From NCBI RefSeq assembly GCF_900090275.1, contig NZ_LT607755.1, positions 5,456,001 to 5,520,000 of the forward strand: 64,000 nucleotides of DNA. Reading direction: 5' to 3'. Position 1 is the first letter of the stretch, and each line of letters opens with the position of its first letter. This document shows, in pieces, positions 33,901 through 40,156 of the stretch. The DNA comes from Micromonospora zamorensis. Its GTDB lineage: Bacteria > Actinomycetota > Actinomycetes > Mycobacteriales > Micromonosporaceae. A program made the position numbers and the translations under genes. The notes under the pieces were generated by a model that searched no databases, was not told the DNA's origin, and saw only the letters and a list, made by a program, of their open reading frames with translations.

Positions 33901-34063
33901 AGATCAGGCGGACCGTCGCCAGCGCGATCACCGCCGCCACCGGGACAACCAGGATCAGGGCCAGCTTGGACCGGATCCGGGCGTCGCGCAGTCTCGGCAA
34001 CCCTCGGCGGGGACGCCGAGCGCTGTCGCCGAGCGCGGGCAGGGTCGTCGGTCCGGTGCTCAC
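30908..34063 (-). CDS. NIT-domain sensor histidine kinase-like protein of the conservon (CvnA)
   Basis: The 1051-residue protein has a first membrane helix (about 34-54), an extracellular helical NIT (nitrate/nitrite-sensing) domain (about 65-325), a second membrane helix (about 333-355), a HAMP region, a helical dimer region with DHLATRMRR and a HATPase domain (about 510-650) with the N-box ELLDNATRF and EDRGLGL. The last 400 residues are Pro/Ala/Gly-rich and probably disordered, with a 10-residue tandem repeat. I chose GTG 34063 because GGAGG lies 7 bases upstream and TM1 then sits near the N-terminus; the frame is open much further up without family support. The kinase lies next to the nitrate genes. 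Confidence 0.88.
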   Translation of the reverse strand: MSTGPTTLPALGDSARRPRRGLPRLRDARIRSKLALILVVPVAAVIALATVRLISIGEGAFDATQARSLTALSIDVSALTQDLQAERMAAAAYLATPQQPADAYNLRVRQTQQKVDEYRAERGRVGEVPTALRERLVAIDDHLATLDGTRQEVLDRRQMAVAEAVLRYGVILTDLVSYGDGLAQLPGDESLGDSRRAVSAFARAKASVAEEQAVAYTALTAGQLDSEQFSSFVATLTGQQEALVAFSLAADPVQRALVDSTVSGDAVGLADRVATDITRSVGQRPLVTAQDATAAIGAVNDLMRWAEIQLQDRLLQQADEARSDVIRQAVVESILVLLTLIIAISLAVVLARSLNHSLRRLREGALSVANHDLPDAVQRLQTMGSVGDGGVEEIVRQVRDPIQLNTRDEVGQVALAFNVVHREAVRVAAEQAALRTSVSAMFLNLARRSQTLVDRMIGELDAIERGEEDPKRLAQLFELDHLATRMRRNDENLLVLAGADSAAPRHDNALVVDVLRAAQSEVELYNRIEFGTVDTDISVAAHAVNDVVRLVAELLDNATRFSPPNTTVVADGRRIRDYVLIQIEDRGLGLTDEQLDSLNRRLAAPPSVDVAAFRLMGLAVVSRLASRYGIRVELRRNVEGGTVAQVTLPAATVVLPSNRGRDQALTRPRQPMAVEQTPLTPVGHSEQFAGAATSAATLPDQWRSSPPAPAQWQSPLDSRDTNSPVQAGGYAGTRSAAPAPVAPLPPARPAYSNGAGASAGSPTVAYPTIDPLPRRGSTPDTADGRGATPGLPVGPVAGLGAVAPPAAPPAPAAPPVPAAPVSTRPDFPAEAPIFREMEAVWFRSHGDDATAIFTRPNFDEPPAPADAGLRSGNGAQSSAGSVPPAAPARPKLPTRTPGSSNTDGTSTSGAAGHGTSTSGAAGHGTATGGGFGAPPAAPPSYTPPPAARPAPAAPSAPSVDPGAWRTAADEGWSRASRAAEPAPAGTTRSGLPKRVPQQQLVPGGIEPKSGRDRSRRTPDEVRGLLSAYHRGVQRGRTAGTDLNSTSTKESR
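31291..31350. repeat. Tandem 30-bp repeat inside the sensor-kinase gene
   Basis: Two 30-bp units (31291-31320 and 31321-31350) differ at one base and encode a repeated ten-residue unit (TSGAAGHGTS) in the disordered tail of the kinase. Confidence 0.85.
31717..31750. repeat. 34-bp exact repeat, copy 2 (inside the kinase gene)
   Basis: Identical to 21724-21757. In the kinase frame it encodes part of the disordered tail (LPRRGSTPDTA). Confidence 0.85.
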
Positions 34064-34291
34064 GACATCGCCTCCGTCGTTTCTTCCCCGCCTGAGCCGC
34101 CGAGCCATGCCGTAAGCGGAGGGGACCACGCGCGGCACGGCCGCGATTTCATCAGAGAAGATCGGGTTTGGGAAGCCGCAGTGAGGTAGGAAACGGTCGG
34201 ACGGAGCGCATCCCGTGATCCGGGCAACTGATACCTTCATTTCCGCAAGCCCCTGAACAGGGCATGTAACTCCAGAGTGGTCACGCGTGTG

Positions 34292-34310
34292 TGCAAAGTG
34301 AGCTTTTGCA
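34292..34310. promoter_or_regulatory. TGCAAA-N7-TTTGCA dyad, possible operator
   Basis: The perfect 6-bp dyad lies in an AT-rich patch midway between the divergent kinase and binding-protein genes. Confidence 0.4.
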
Positions 34311-34437
34311 AACATTGCGTTACCCCAGCATGTGGGATGACCGTCCCGAAAATGCTGCCGGGGTCCGCGCTTGACCACAGCGCCGGCCATTGGCAAGGTT
34401 TTGCAGGCTTCGCGCACACCGTACGGCAGAGGAGATA

Positions 34438-34457
34438 CCGTCCTCCACTGAGGACGG
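34438..34457 (+). promoter_or_regulatory. Hairpin in the leader of the binding-protein gene
   Basis: CCGTCCTC and GAGGACGG pair perfectly around a CACT loop, about 50 bases before the TTG start. No T-run follows, so it is either a weak attenuator or an mRNA-stabilising stem. Confidence 0.45.
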
Positions 34458-34507
34458 ATTAGCGGCGGTGACCGGGCAGCGCCCGCGCCCGCACCTGGAG
34501 GACTGAG

Positions 34508-35686
34508 TTGAGCCCCATCCGCTCCGCGACCATCGCGGCGCTCGCATCGGCCGTAGTGGCCACCACGCTCACCGGCTGCCAGTTTGGCGGGGCGGAGCAG
34601 GACACGAGTCCGATCGTGATCGCTGCCGACCTCGAACTCTCCGGCGCCGCCGCCCCCGTCGGGCGGGCATACCAGCGCGCACTGGAACTCAAGAGGGACC
34701 AGTTGAACTCCTCCGGAGCACTGAACAACCGGAAGATCGAGCTGAAGGTGAAGGACAACCGTTCCGACTCGGCCGAGTCACTTCGCAACATCGTCGACTT
34801 CAGCAGCGATTCCCAAGTCAGCGCCATCATCATGGGCGGCTGTAACGAATGCGCGGTCGGTGCGGTCGGCACCATCAACGAGAAGCGGATTCCCACCATT
34901 GCGCTCGCCGCTTCCGGCGCGATCGCCAGCCCGGTCGCCGAGCGGCGCTACGTGTTCAAGCTCGGCCCCAACGCCGTGGACAGCGCCGCCGCACTCACCA
35001 CCGAACTGCGTCGCAACAACCTCCGCAAGGTGGGGATGCTCGTCAGCGACGACGACTATGGCCGGGAGGGCGCGACCGCACTCAGGAGCGAGCTGGACAA
35101 GGCCAAAATCACGCTGCGCGAGCAGAAGGTCAAGACCACCGACACCGACGTCAGTCAGCAGGTCCGGCAGCTGACGTCAGGCAAGCCCGACGCGCTCGTC
35201 TTCTGGACGCCGCCGGAGCAGGCGACGCTGGCGGCCACCAGCGCTTCGCAGACCACCTTCCGCGGGTCGCTGTTCTTCGACGCGGGCGCGGCCGGTGACC
35301 TCTTCCTCGGCGAGGCAGCCAGGGCCACCGAGCGGGCCACGCTGATCTTCACCCAGACCATGGTGATCGACGACGTGATCGCGACGACGCCGGCCAAGGC
35401 GGCGCGACGACAGTGGTTCCAGGACTACACGGCACGTTTCGGCGGCTACAACGGGTCGTCGTCCTTCGCCGCGGACGCCATGCAGTTGATCGCCGATGCG
35501 GAACTGCGCGCCGGCGGTGAGGTCGGCAAGATGGACCGCGACGGCCTTCGGGACGTGCTCGAAACGTCCCAGATGGATGGCCTGTCCGGCCCGATCCGAA
35601 TGACGCCGGACAACCACAGCGGCCTGATGCCGCAGGCGCTCACCACGTTGGTGGCCCGTAACGGCCGCTGGCGCCTGGCGGGGTAA
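34508..35686 (+). CDS. Branched-chain-amino-acid-type ABC solute-binding lipoprotein
   Basis: The 392-residue protein has a lipoprotein signal peptide with lipobox LTGC (Cys about 23) and then a type I periplasmic-binding fold of the Leu/Ile/Val receptor family: IVIAADLELSGAAAPVGRAYQRALEL, VSAIIMGGCNECAVGAVG and VGMLVSDDDYGREGATALRSEL. No permease or ATPase gene adjoins, so it may be a sensor partner of the divergent NIT kinase instead of a transporter part. It uses a TTG start at 34508, supported by GGAGG 6 bases upstream and by the signal peptide. A perfect terminator follows. Confidence 0.85.
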   Translation: MSPIRSATIAALASAVVATTLTGCQFGGAEQDTSPIVIAADLELSGAAAPVGRAYQRALELKRDQLNSSGALNNRKIELKVKDNRSDSAESLRNIVDFSSDSQVSAIIMGGCNECAVGAVGTINEKRIPTIALAASGAIASPVAERRYVFKLGPNAVDSAAALTTELRRNNLRKVGMLVSDDDYGREGATALRSELDKAKITLREQKVKTTDTDVSQQVRQLTSGKPDALVFWTPPEQATLAATSASQTTFRGSLFFDAGAAGDLFLGEAARATERATLIFTQTMVIDDVIATTPAKAARRQWFQDYTARFGGYNGSSSFAADAMQLIADAELRAGGEVGKMDRDGLRDVLETSQMDGLSGPIRMTPDNHSGLMPQALTTLVARNGRWRLAG

Positions 35687-35705
35687 CGCTTCCCGGCCAC
35701 CGTGC

Positions 35706-35749
35706 ACGAAGAGGGCCGGCCTCCCGATGGGGAGGCCGGCCCTCTTCGT
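35706..35749. terminator. Perfect 20-bp terminator hairpin
   Basis: Arms 35706-35725 and 35730-35749 pair without mismatch around a GATG loop, between the convergent binding-protein and permease genes. Confidence 0.85.
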
Positions 35750-35773
35750 TGCGGTTGCTGACCGTGCGGCGGG

Positions 35774-36631
35774 TCAGCGGCTGCTGGTGGTTTCGCGGAC
35801 CCAGGGCAGGGCGATCCGTTCGCTCAGCACGAGCGCCGAGTAGAGCAGGATGCTCACCAGCGCCACCAACATGATCGCCGCCCACGCGGTGGCGGTGTCG
35901 CCAATACCGGCGTACTGCGTGATCACATAGCCGAGGCCACTCTCGCCGGCCTGGAACTCACCGATCACCGCGCCGATCGCGGCCAGTGGCATGGCCACCT
36001 TGAGCCCGACGAAGATCTGCGGCAACGCGGCCGGGAAGCGCACCTTGCGGAACGCCTGCCAGCGGGAGGCGTTCCAGGAGCGCACCAGTTCGGCCAGGTC
36101 AGCCGGCGTGGTGGTGAGCCCGGTCGCGGTCGAGAGCACGATCGGGAAGAAGCAGAGCAGGAACACCATGGTCAGGATCGGCTTCTGACCCCAGCCGAGT
36201 GCCACCACCAACAACGGGCCCAGCGTGATCTTCGGCACCGCGTTCACCGCGACCAGCAGCGGGGTGAACATCCGCTCCACCGTGCGGGAGCTGGCCAGGG
36301 AGAGTCCGATCAGGACACCGGCCACCGCCGAGAGCGCGAAGCCGATCAGGATCTCCAGCAGGGTGTCCCAGGTGTGCTCCAGCATCTGGGCGGGCTTGTC
36401 GACGAACGCGGCGAGCACACCACCGGGCGGTGGCAGAGCCGCGGGGTGGACCAGCTCCAACCGGGCGATCAGCCACCACGCCGCCAGGGCGACCAGGAGG
36501 CCGGCCGCGGGCAGCGCCGCCCCGGCCCCGGCCCGGAGGCTGGCACCTCGACCCGCGCGCCCCGCCTCGGGGCCGGCGCCCGGGGGTGGGGATGGCGCCA
36601 CCGCCGGATCCGCTGACCGGACGTCGGTCAT
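35774..36631 (-). CDS. ABC transporter permease, SsuC/TauC type
   Basis: The 285-residue permease has a disordered Pro/Gly-rich N-terminus and about six membrane helices, with the EAA-type cytoplasmic loop ELVRSWNASRWQAFRKVRFPAALPQIFVGLK that docks on the ATPase. The family imports sulfonates, taurine, nitrate, or thiamine/riboflavin precursors. It follows the binding-protein gene on the same strand with 101 bases between, which contain two hairpins. The ATPase is divergent at 38036. Confidence 0.9.
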   Translation of the reverse strand: MTDVRSADPAVAPSPPPGAGPEAGRAGRGASLRAGAGAALPAAGLLVALAAWWLIARLELVHPAALPPPGGVLAAFVDKPAQMLEHTWDTLLEILIGFALSAVAGVLIGLSLASSRTVERMFTPLLVAVNAVPKITLGPLLVVALGWGQKPILTMVFLLCFFPIVLSTATGLTTTPADLAELVRSWNASRWQAFRKVRFPAALPQIFVGLKVAMPLAAIGAVIGEFQAGESGLGYVITQYAGIGDTATAWAAIMLVALVSILLYSALVLSERIALPWVRETTSSR

Positions 36632-36650
36632 CTTGTCCTCCTCGAAATCC

Positions 36651-36669
36651 TCGGCCCCCGGGGGGCCGA
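36651..36669 (-). terminator. Hairpin before the permease gene
   Basis: TCGGCCCC and GGGGCCGA pair around a 3-base loop, just upstream of the permease start. With the next hairpin it could limit read-through so that more binding protein than permease is made. Confidence 0.5.
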
Positions 36670-36677
36670 CGAGCGAC

Positions 36678-36715
36678 GGGGGTACGTCCCACCGGAGTCG
36701 GCGGAACGTACCCCC
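36678..36715 (-). terminator. Hairpin after the binding-protein gene
   Basis: GGGGGTACGT (36678-36687) and ACGTACCCCC (36706-36715) pair perfectly, 17 bases after the stop at 36733. Confidence 0.6.
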
Positions 36716-36732
36716 TGGTGACGACCGGACGA

Positions 36733-37776
36733 TCAGGCCTTCGGCGCGAGGCTGAAGTCGATGATCTGCTCGGGGGTGATGTTCTGCTTCAGCGCGCCAG
36801 CGCCCTGCAGGATGGCGATGCTCTTGGCGACCCGACCGCTGTCCAGGGTGCCGATCGCGGTGCCGGTGTTGCCGGAGCGCACGTACGCGGCCATCAGCTC
36901 AAGCTCGGCGGCGGCGGCGACCGGGTTGGAGGCCTCCACGTTCTTCTTCAGGATCTCGCCGGCCTCCTTGGAGTTGGCCAGGCTGTACTCCAGGCCCTTG
37001 AGCAGCGCCGCGGTGAACTTCTTCACCATCTCGGGCTTCTCCTTGGCGATCTTGGAGGAGGTGATCAGCACGTTGCCGTAGAGGTCCTGCATCACGTTGC
37101 TGTACGGCAGCATGACGGCCTTCTTCTTGGCCACCGCCTCGATCGTCGGCTGACCGACGACGAACTGGCCGATGCCGTCCACCTGGCCGGTGGCCAGCGT
37201 GCTGATCAGGTTCTGCGCCTCACCGTTGACCCAGGTCACCTTTTTCTCGTCAACACCGGCGAGCCGGGCGTACGTCGGGAACAGGTTGCGGACCACGGAC
37301 CCGGGGGTGTCGGCGAGCTTCTTGCCCTCCAGGTCCTTCGGGGAGGCGATGTTCTTGCCCTCGACGGTGGCGATGCCGGCCATGGTGCGCTGCTGGATCG
37401 CGGCCACCACGGTGAAGTCCTTCGCCTGGCCGTTGCCGACCTGGAGCAGACCGCCGGTGAGGTCGATCGGGCCGAACTGGGCCTGGCCACCGACGATGGT
37501 CTGGATCACACCACCGGTGCCCTGACCGGGCTTGATCTCGACGTCGAAACCGGCGTCCTTGAAGAAGCCCTTCTCCTTTGCCACCCAGGCGTAGGAGTCA
37601 CGGCCGAAGTTACCGAAAGAGGTGAGGTAGGTCACCTTCTCCAGCGAACCACCGTTGCCGCCCTTGGCGTCGTCTGACGAGTCCGACCCGCTGCTGCAGG
37701 CGGAAACGAGAGCGAGGGCAGTGGCCAGCGCGGCCGTAGCGACCGTACGGGTCAGCCTTCTCATCAGTAGCACCAT
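36733..37776 (-). CDS. SsuA/THI5-like ABC solute-binding lipoprotein
   Basis: The 347-residue protein has a lipoprotein signal with lipobox LVSAC and a type II binding fold typical of the NMT1/SsuA group: KVTYLTSFGNFGRDSYAWVAKEKGFFKDAGFDVEI, GGVIQTIVGGQAQFGPIDLTG and the late VRSGNTGTAIGTLD. The group binds sulfonates, nitrate, or pyrimidine/riboflavin precursors; the ligand here is unknown. ATG 37776 has AGGA 6 bases upstream; ATG 37764 is an alternative. It is transcribed divergently from the ATPase-LLM-cupin genes. Confidence 0.88.
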   Translation of the reverse strand: MVLLMRRLTRTVATAALATALALVSACSSGSDSSDDAKGGNGGSLEKVTYLTSFGNFGRDSYAWVAKEKGFFKDAGFDVEIKPGQGTGGVIQTIVGGQAQFGPIDLTGGLLQVGNGQAKDFTVVAAIQQRTMAGIATVEGKNIASPKDLEGKKLADTPGSVVRNLFPTYARLAGVDEKKVTWVNGEAQNLISTLATGQVDGIGQFVVGQPTIEAVAKKKAVMLPYSNVMQDLYGNVLITSSKIAKEKPEMVKKFTAALLKGLEYSLANSKEAGEILKKNVEASNPVAAAAELELMAAYVRSGNTGTAIGTLDSGRVAKSIAILQGAGALKQNITPEQIIDFSLAPKA

Positions 37777-37925
37777 GTCCTTTCCTACCGGGGCCGACGG
37801 GCCACCGGAGGGGGTTGTCGTGACGGGCCGGCGGTCGGGGTGGAAGCCGGGCACCGCCGTCGTGAGGGGACTCTTCGCGGGCACAGCGTACGAGAAACCC
37901 ACAGTTGCGACGCCAGGCATATCGG

Positions 37926-37941
37926 GTTGCGGAACGGAAAC
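37926..37941. promoter_or_regulatory. Single GlnR-like half box between the divergent ABC genes
   Basis: GTTGC-N6-GAAAC matches three of the four fixed a-site bases and all of the b-site of the GlnR pattern. A second unit is not convincing. If real, it would place this transporter under nitrogen control. Confidence 0.3.
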
Positions 37942-38035
37942 AACCTGACGACCACCCCGGACGGTGCGATACGTAGACACGCCCGCTAGCCTTTGTCGGA
38001 TTCCTGACCGTCCACTCAGCGGAGGTGCGCCGGAG

Positions 38036-38821
38036 ATGATCCGACTGTCCGGGGTGTCCCGTACCTTCGATGGCCGATCCGGCCGGGTGGAGGCGCTGCG
38101 CGGCATCGACCTCGACGTCGCCGAGGGTGAGTTCGTCGCCGTGCTCGGCCGCTCCGGCTGCGGCAAGTCCACCCTGCTGCGGCTGATCGCCGGGCTGCTC
38201 CCGCTGACCGCTGGCGAGATCACCGTGGCCGGTACGCCGATCACCCGCCCTCGCCAGGACATCGCCATGCTGTTCCAGAAGCCGGCGCTGCTGCCCTGGC
38301 GCACCGTGCTGGACAACGTCCTCCTGCCGGTGGAGATCTTCGGCTGGAGCCGCGCCAAGCACCGCGAGCGGGCCCGGCGACTGCTCGACGTGGCCGGATT
38401 GGCCGGGTTCGAGAAGCGGCTGCCGCACGAACTCTCCGGCGGCATGCAGCAGCGGGTCTCGCTGTGCCGGTCGCTGATCGGTGAGCCCCGCGTGATGCTG
38501 ATGGACGAGCCGTTCTCCGCGCTGGACGCGCTCACCCGCGAGGAACTCTCCGGCGAACTCCAGCGGGTGCACATGGAGAACAAGCCGACCATCGTCTTCG
38601 TCACCCACTCCATCGACGAGGCGGTGCTGCTCGCCGACCGGGTGGTCGTGCTGAGCCCCCGCCCCGGCCGGATCCGCAAGGTGCTCGACGTCGACATCCC
38701 CCGGCCCCGCACCCTCGGCCGCAACGCCCACCTGGCTGACGTCGCGCGAGTCAGCGCCGACCTGCACGAGCTGTTGATGGAACGCGACGAACCGGCCACG
38801 GCCAGCACGGAAGGACGATGA
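38036..38821 (+). CDS. ABC transporter ATP-binding protein, SsuB/TauB type
   Basis: The 261-residue ATPase has Walker A GRSGCGKST, the Q-loop FQKPALLPWRT, signature LSGGMQQR, Walker B VMLMDEPFSALD and the switch His in VTHSIDEA. The sequence is of the nitrate/sulfonate/taurine importer class and should pair with the permease at 35774 and the binding protein at 36733. ATG 38036 starts just before the first strand, with GGAGG upstream; a TAGCCT box at 37987 is a candidate -10. It overlaps the next gene by ATGA. Confidence 0.92.
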   Translation: MIRLSGVSRTFDGRSGRVEALRGIDLDVAEGEFVAVLGRSGCGKSTLLRLIAGLLPLTAGEITVAGTPITRPRQDIAMLFQKPALLPWRTVLDNVLLPVEIFGWSRAKHRERARRLLDVAGLAGFEKRLPHELSGGMQQRVSLCRSLIGEPRVMLMDEPFSALDALTREELSGELQRVHMENKPTIVFVTHSIDEAVLLADRVVVLSPRPGRIRKVLDVDIPRPRTLGRNAHLADVARVSADLHELLMERDEPATASTEGR

Positions 38822-39774
38822 GCATGCGGGTGTCGGTCTTCACCGAACCCAACCGGGGCGCCACCTACGACACCCAACTCCGGTTCGCGCGGCTGGTCGA
38901 GGCCTGCGGGTACGAAGGCTTCCTCCGAGCCGACCACTACCAGTCGATGGGCGCCGACCCGGGCCTCCCCGGCCCCACGGACGCCTGGCTGACCCTCGCC
39001 GCGCTGGCCCGGGAGACCGAGCGGATCCGGCTCGGCACCCTGGTGACGTCGGCCACCTTCCGCCTGCCCGGCCCGCTCGCGGTGATGGTCGCGCAGGTCG
39101 ACCAGATGAGCGGCGGCCGGGTCGACCTGGGCATCGGCGCCGGCTGGTACGAGCGCGAGCACACCTCGTACGGCATCCCGTTCCCGCCGGTCGGCGAGCG
39201 CTTCGACCGGCTGGCCGAGCAGCTTGAGGTCATCACCGGGCTGTGGAGCACCCCGTCCGGCGAGACCTACAGCTTCACCGGCGACCACTACCGGCTCGTG
39301 GACGCGCCCGCCCTGCCCAAGCCGGTGCAGGTGCCCGGGCCCCCGATCATCGTTGGCGGTCGCGGTCCCAAGCGCACCCCCGAGCTGGCCGCCCGGTACG
39401 CCGCCGAGTTCAACATGCCGTTCAAGTCCGTGGCGGACACCGCCAAGGCGTACGACCGGGTGCTTGAGGCGTGCGAGCGCACCGGGCGGGCGGAGTCCGG
39501 GCGCGACCCGCTGGTGCTCTCCGCCGGGATCGTCGTGGCCATCGGCCGGACCGACGCCGAAGCCCAGCGGCGGGCCGCACCCCTGCACGAGAAGAGCGCG
39601 CTGCCGCCGGAGGACCCGGTGGTCGGCTCACCCGCGCAGCTCGCGCAGCGGATCGGCGAGTTCGCCGCAGCCGGCGCCACCCGGGTCCACCTGCGTCTGA
39701 TCGACTTCAATGACCTCGACCACCTCGAACTGATCGCCGCCGAGGTGCTCCCCCAACTGGACGGAGAACGATGA
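38818..39774 (+). CDS. LLM-class (probably F420-dependent) oxidoreductase
   Basis: The 318-residue protein is a luciferase-like TIM barrel: MRVSVFTEPNRGATYDTQLRFARLVEACGYEGFLRADHYQ, RIRLGTLVTSATFRLPGPLAVMVAQVDQMSGGRVDLGIGAGW and PIIVGGRGPKRTPELAARYA. The GTLVTS and GIGAGWYEREH segments are those of the F420-binding subgroup common in actinobacteria, though FMN cannot be excluded. It is translationally coupled to the ABC ATPase upstream and the cupin downstream, so it probably acts on the imported compound. Confidence 0.88.
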   Translation: MSMRVSVFTEPNRGATYDTQLRFARLVEACGYEGFLRADHYQSMGADPGLPGPTDAWLTLAALARETERIRLGTLVTSATFRLPGPLAVMVAQVDQMSGGRVDLGIGAGWYEREHTSYGIPFPPVGERFDRLAEQLEVITGLWSTPSGETYSFTGDHYRLVDAPALPKPVQVPGPPIIVGGRGPKRTPELAARYAAEFNMPFKSVADTAKAYDRVLEACERTGRAESGRDPLVLSAGIVVAIGRTDAEAQRRAAPLHEKSALPPEDPVVGSPAQLAQRIGEFAAAGATRVHLRLIDFNDLDHLELIAAEVLPQLDGER

Positions 39775-40079
39775 CCGACGTGATCGACGGGACCGAACTC
39801 GGGCCGGTGGGCCAGGAGATCGTGTACGAGAACGACCGGGTCCGGGTCTGGCACATCCGCCTCGAACCCGGCGAGCGGCAGCCGCTGCACCGGCACGACC
39901 ACCCCTACCTCGTGGTGGCGATCGAGGGCGCGAAGAACGTCGTGCAGACCATCGACGGCACCCGGATCGACGCCGACGAGCCCACCGGCGGCGTGGTCTA
40001 CCGTGATCCGGGCGCGGTACATATGCTCACCAATGTCGGAGACACGACTTACCTGGCTCGGCTGGTCGAACTCAAGTAG
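39771..40079 (+). CDS. Single-domain cupin protein
   Basis: The 102-residue cupin has motif 1 WHIRLEPGERQPLHRHDHPYLVVAIEGA, with metal-binding His residues in HRHDHPY, and a motif 2 VVYRDPGAVHMLTNVG with one His. It overlaps the LLM gene by ATGA and ends the unit. It may be an isomerase, a dioxygenase-like enzyme or a binding protein for the same small molecule. Confidence 0.85.
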   Translation: MTDVIDGTELGPVGQEIVYENDRVRVWHIRLEPGERQPLHRHDHPYLVVAIEGAKNVVQTIDGTRIDADEPTGGVVYRDPGAVHMLTNVGDTTYLARLVELK

Positions 40080-40143
40080 ACCCGCCGAGCGCGGGCCTGC
40101 GCGTCGCGCGGCGTGCCGGTGGCGATTCGGTGTACCGGGTGCG

Positions 40144-40149
40144 TAACGT
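40144..40149 (+). promoter_or_regulatory. -10 box of the 1003-residue membrane protein gene
   Basis: TAACGT is followed by exactly 7 bases and the ATG at 40157, so the mRNA is probably leaderless; an upstream in-frame start at 40130 is thereby unlikely. Confidence 0.55.
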
Positions 40150-40156
40150 GCCCGAC

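Larger units (their letters stand above)
34064..34507. other. Intergenic region between sensor kinase and binding protein
   Basis: These 444 bases separate divergent genes and have lower GC than the neighbours, mainly at 34220-34340. They hold a TGCAAA-N7-TTTGCA dyad (34292-34310), a TTGACC...CAAGGT pair at about 34369-34397 as a candidate promoter for the plus-strand gene, and a perfect 8-bp hairpin (34438-34457). No gene was seen. Confidence 0.55.

Noticed and set aside
30977..34189. A plus-strand open frame of more than 1000 codons
   Set aside because: It is antisense to the NIT kinase gene; the translation is Arg/Gly/His-rich with no domain, a normal effect of GC-rich codons.
38036..40079. 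An alkanesulfonate (ssu) operon by name
   Set aside because: The ATPase and permease fit, but the LLM protein looks like the F420 subgroup, and the cupin is not part of ssu. The substrate was left open.
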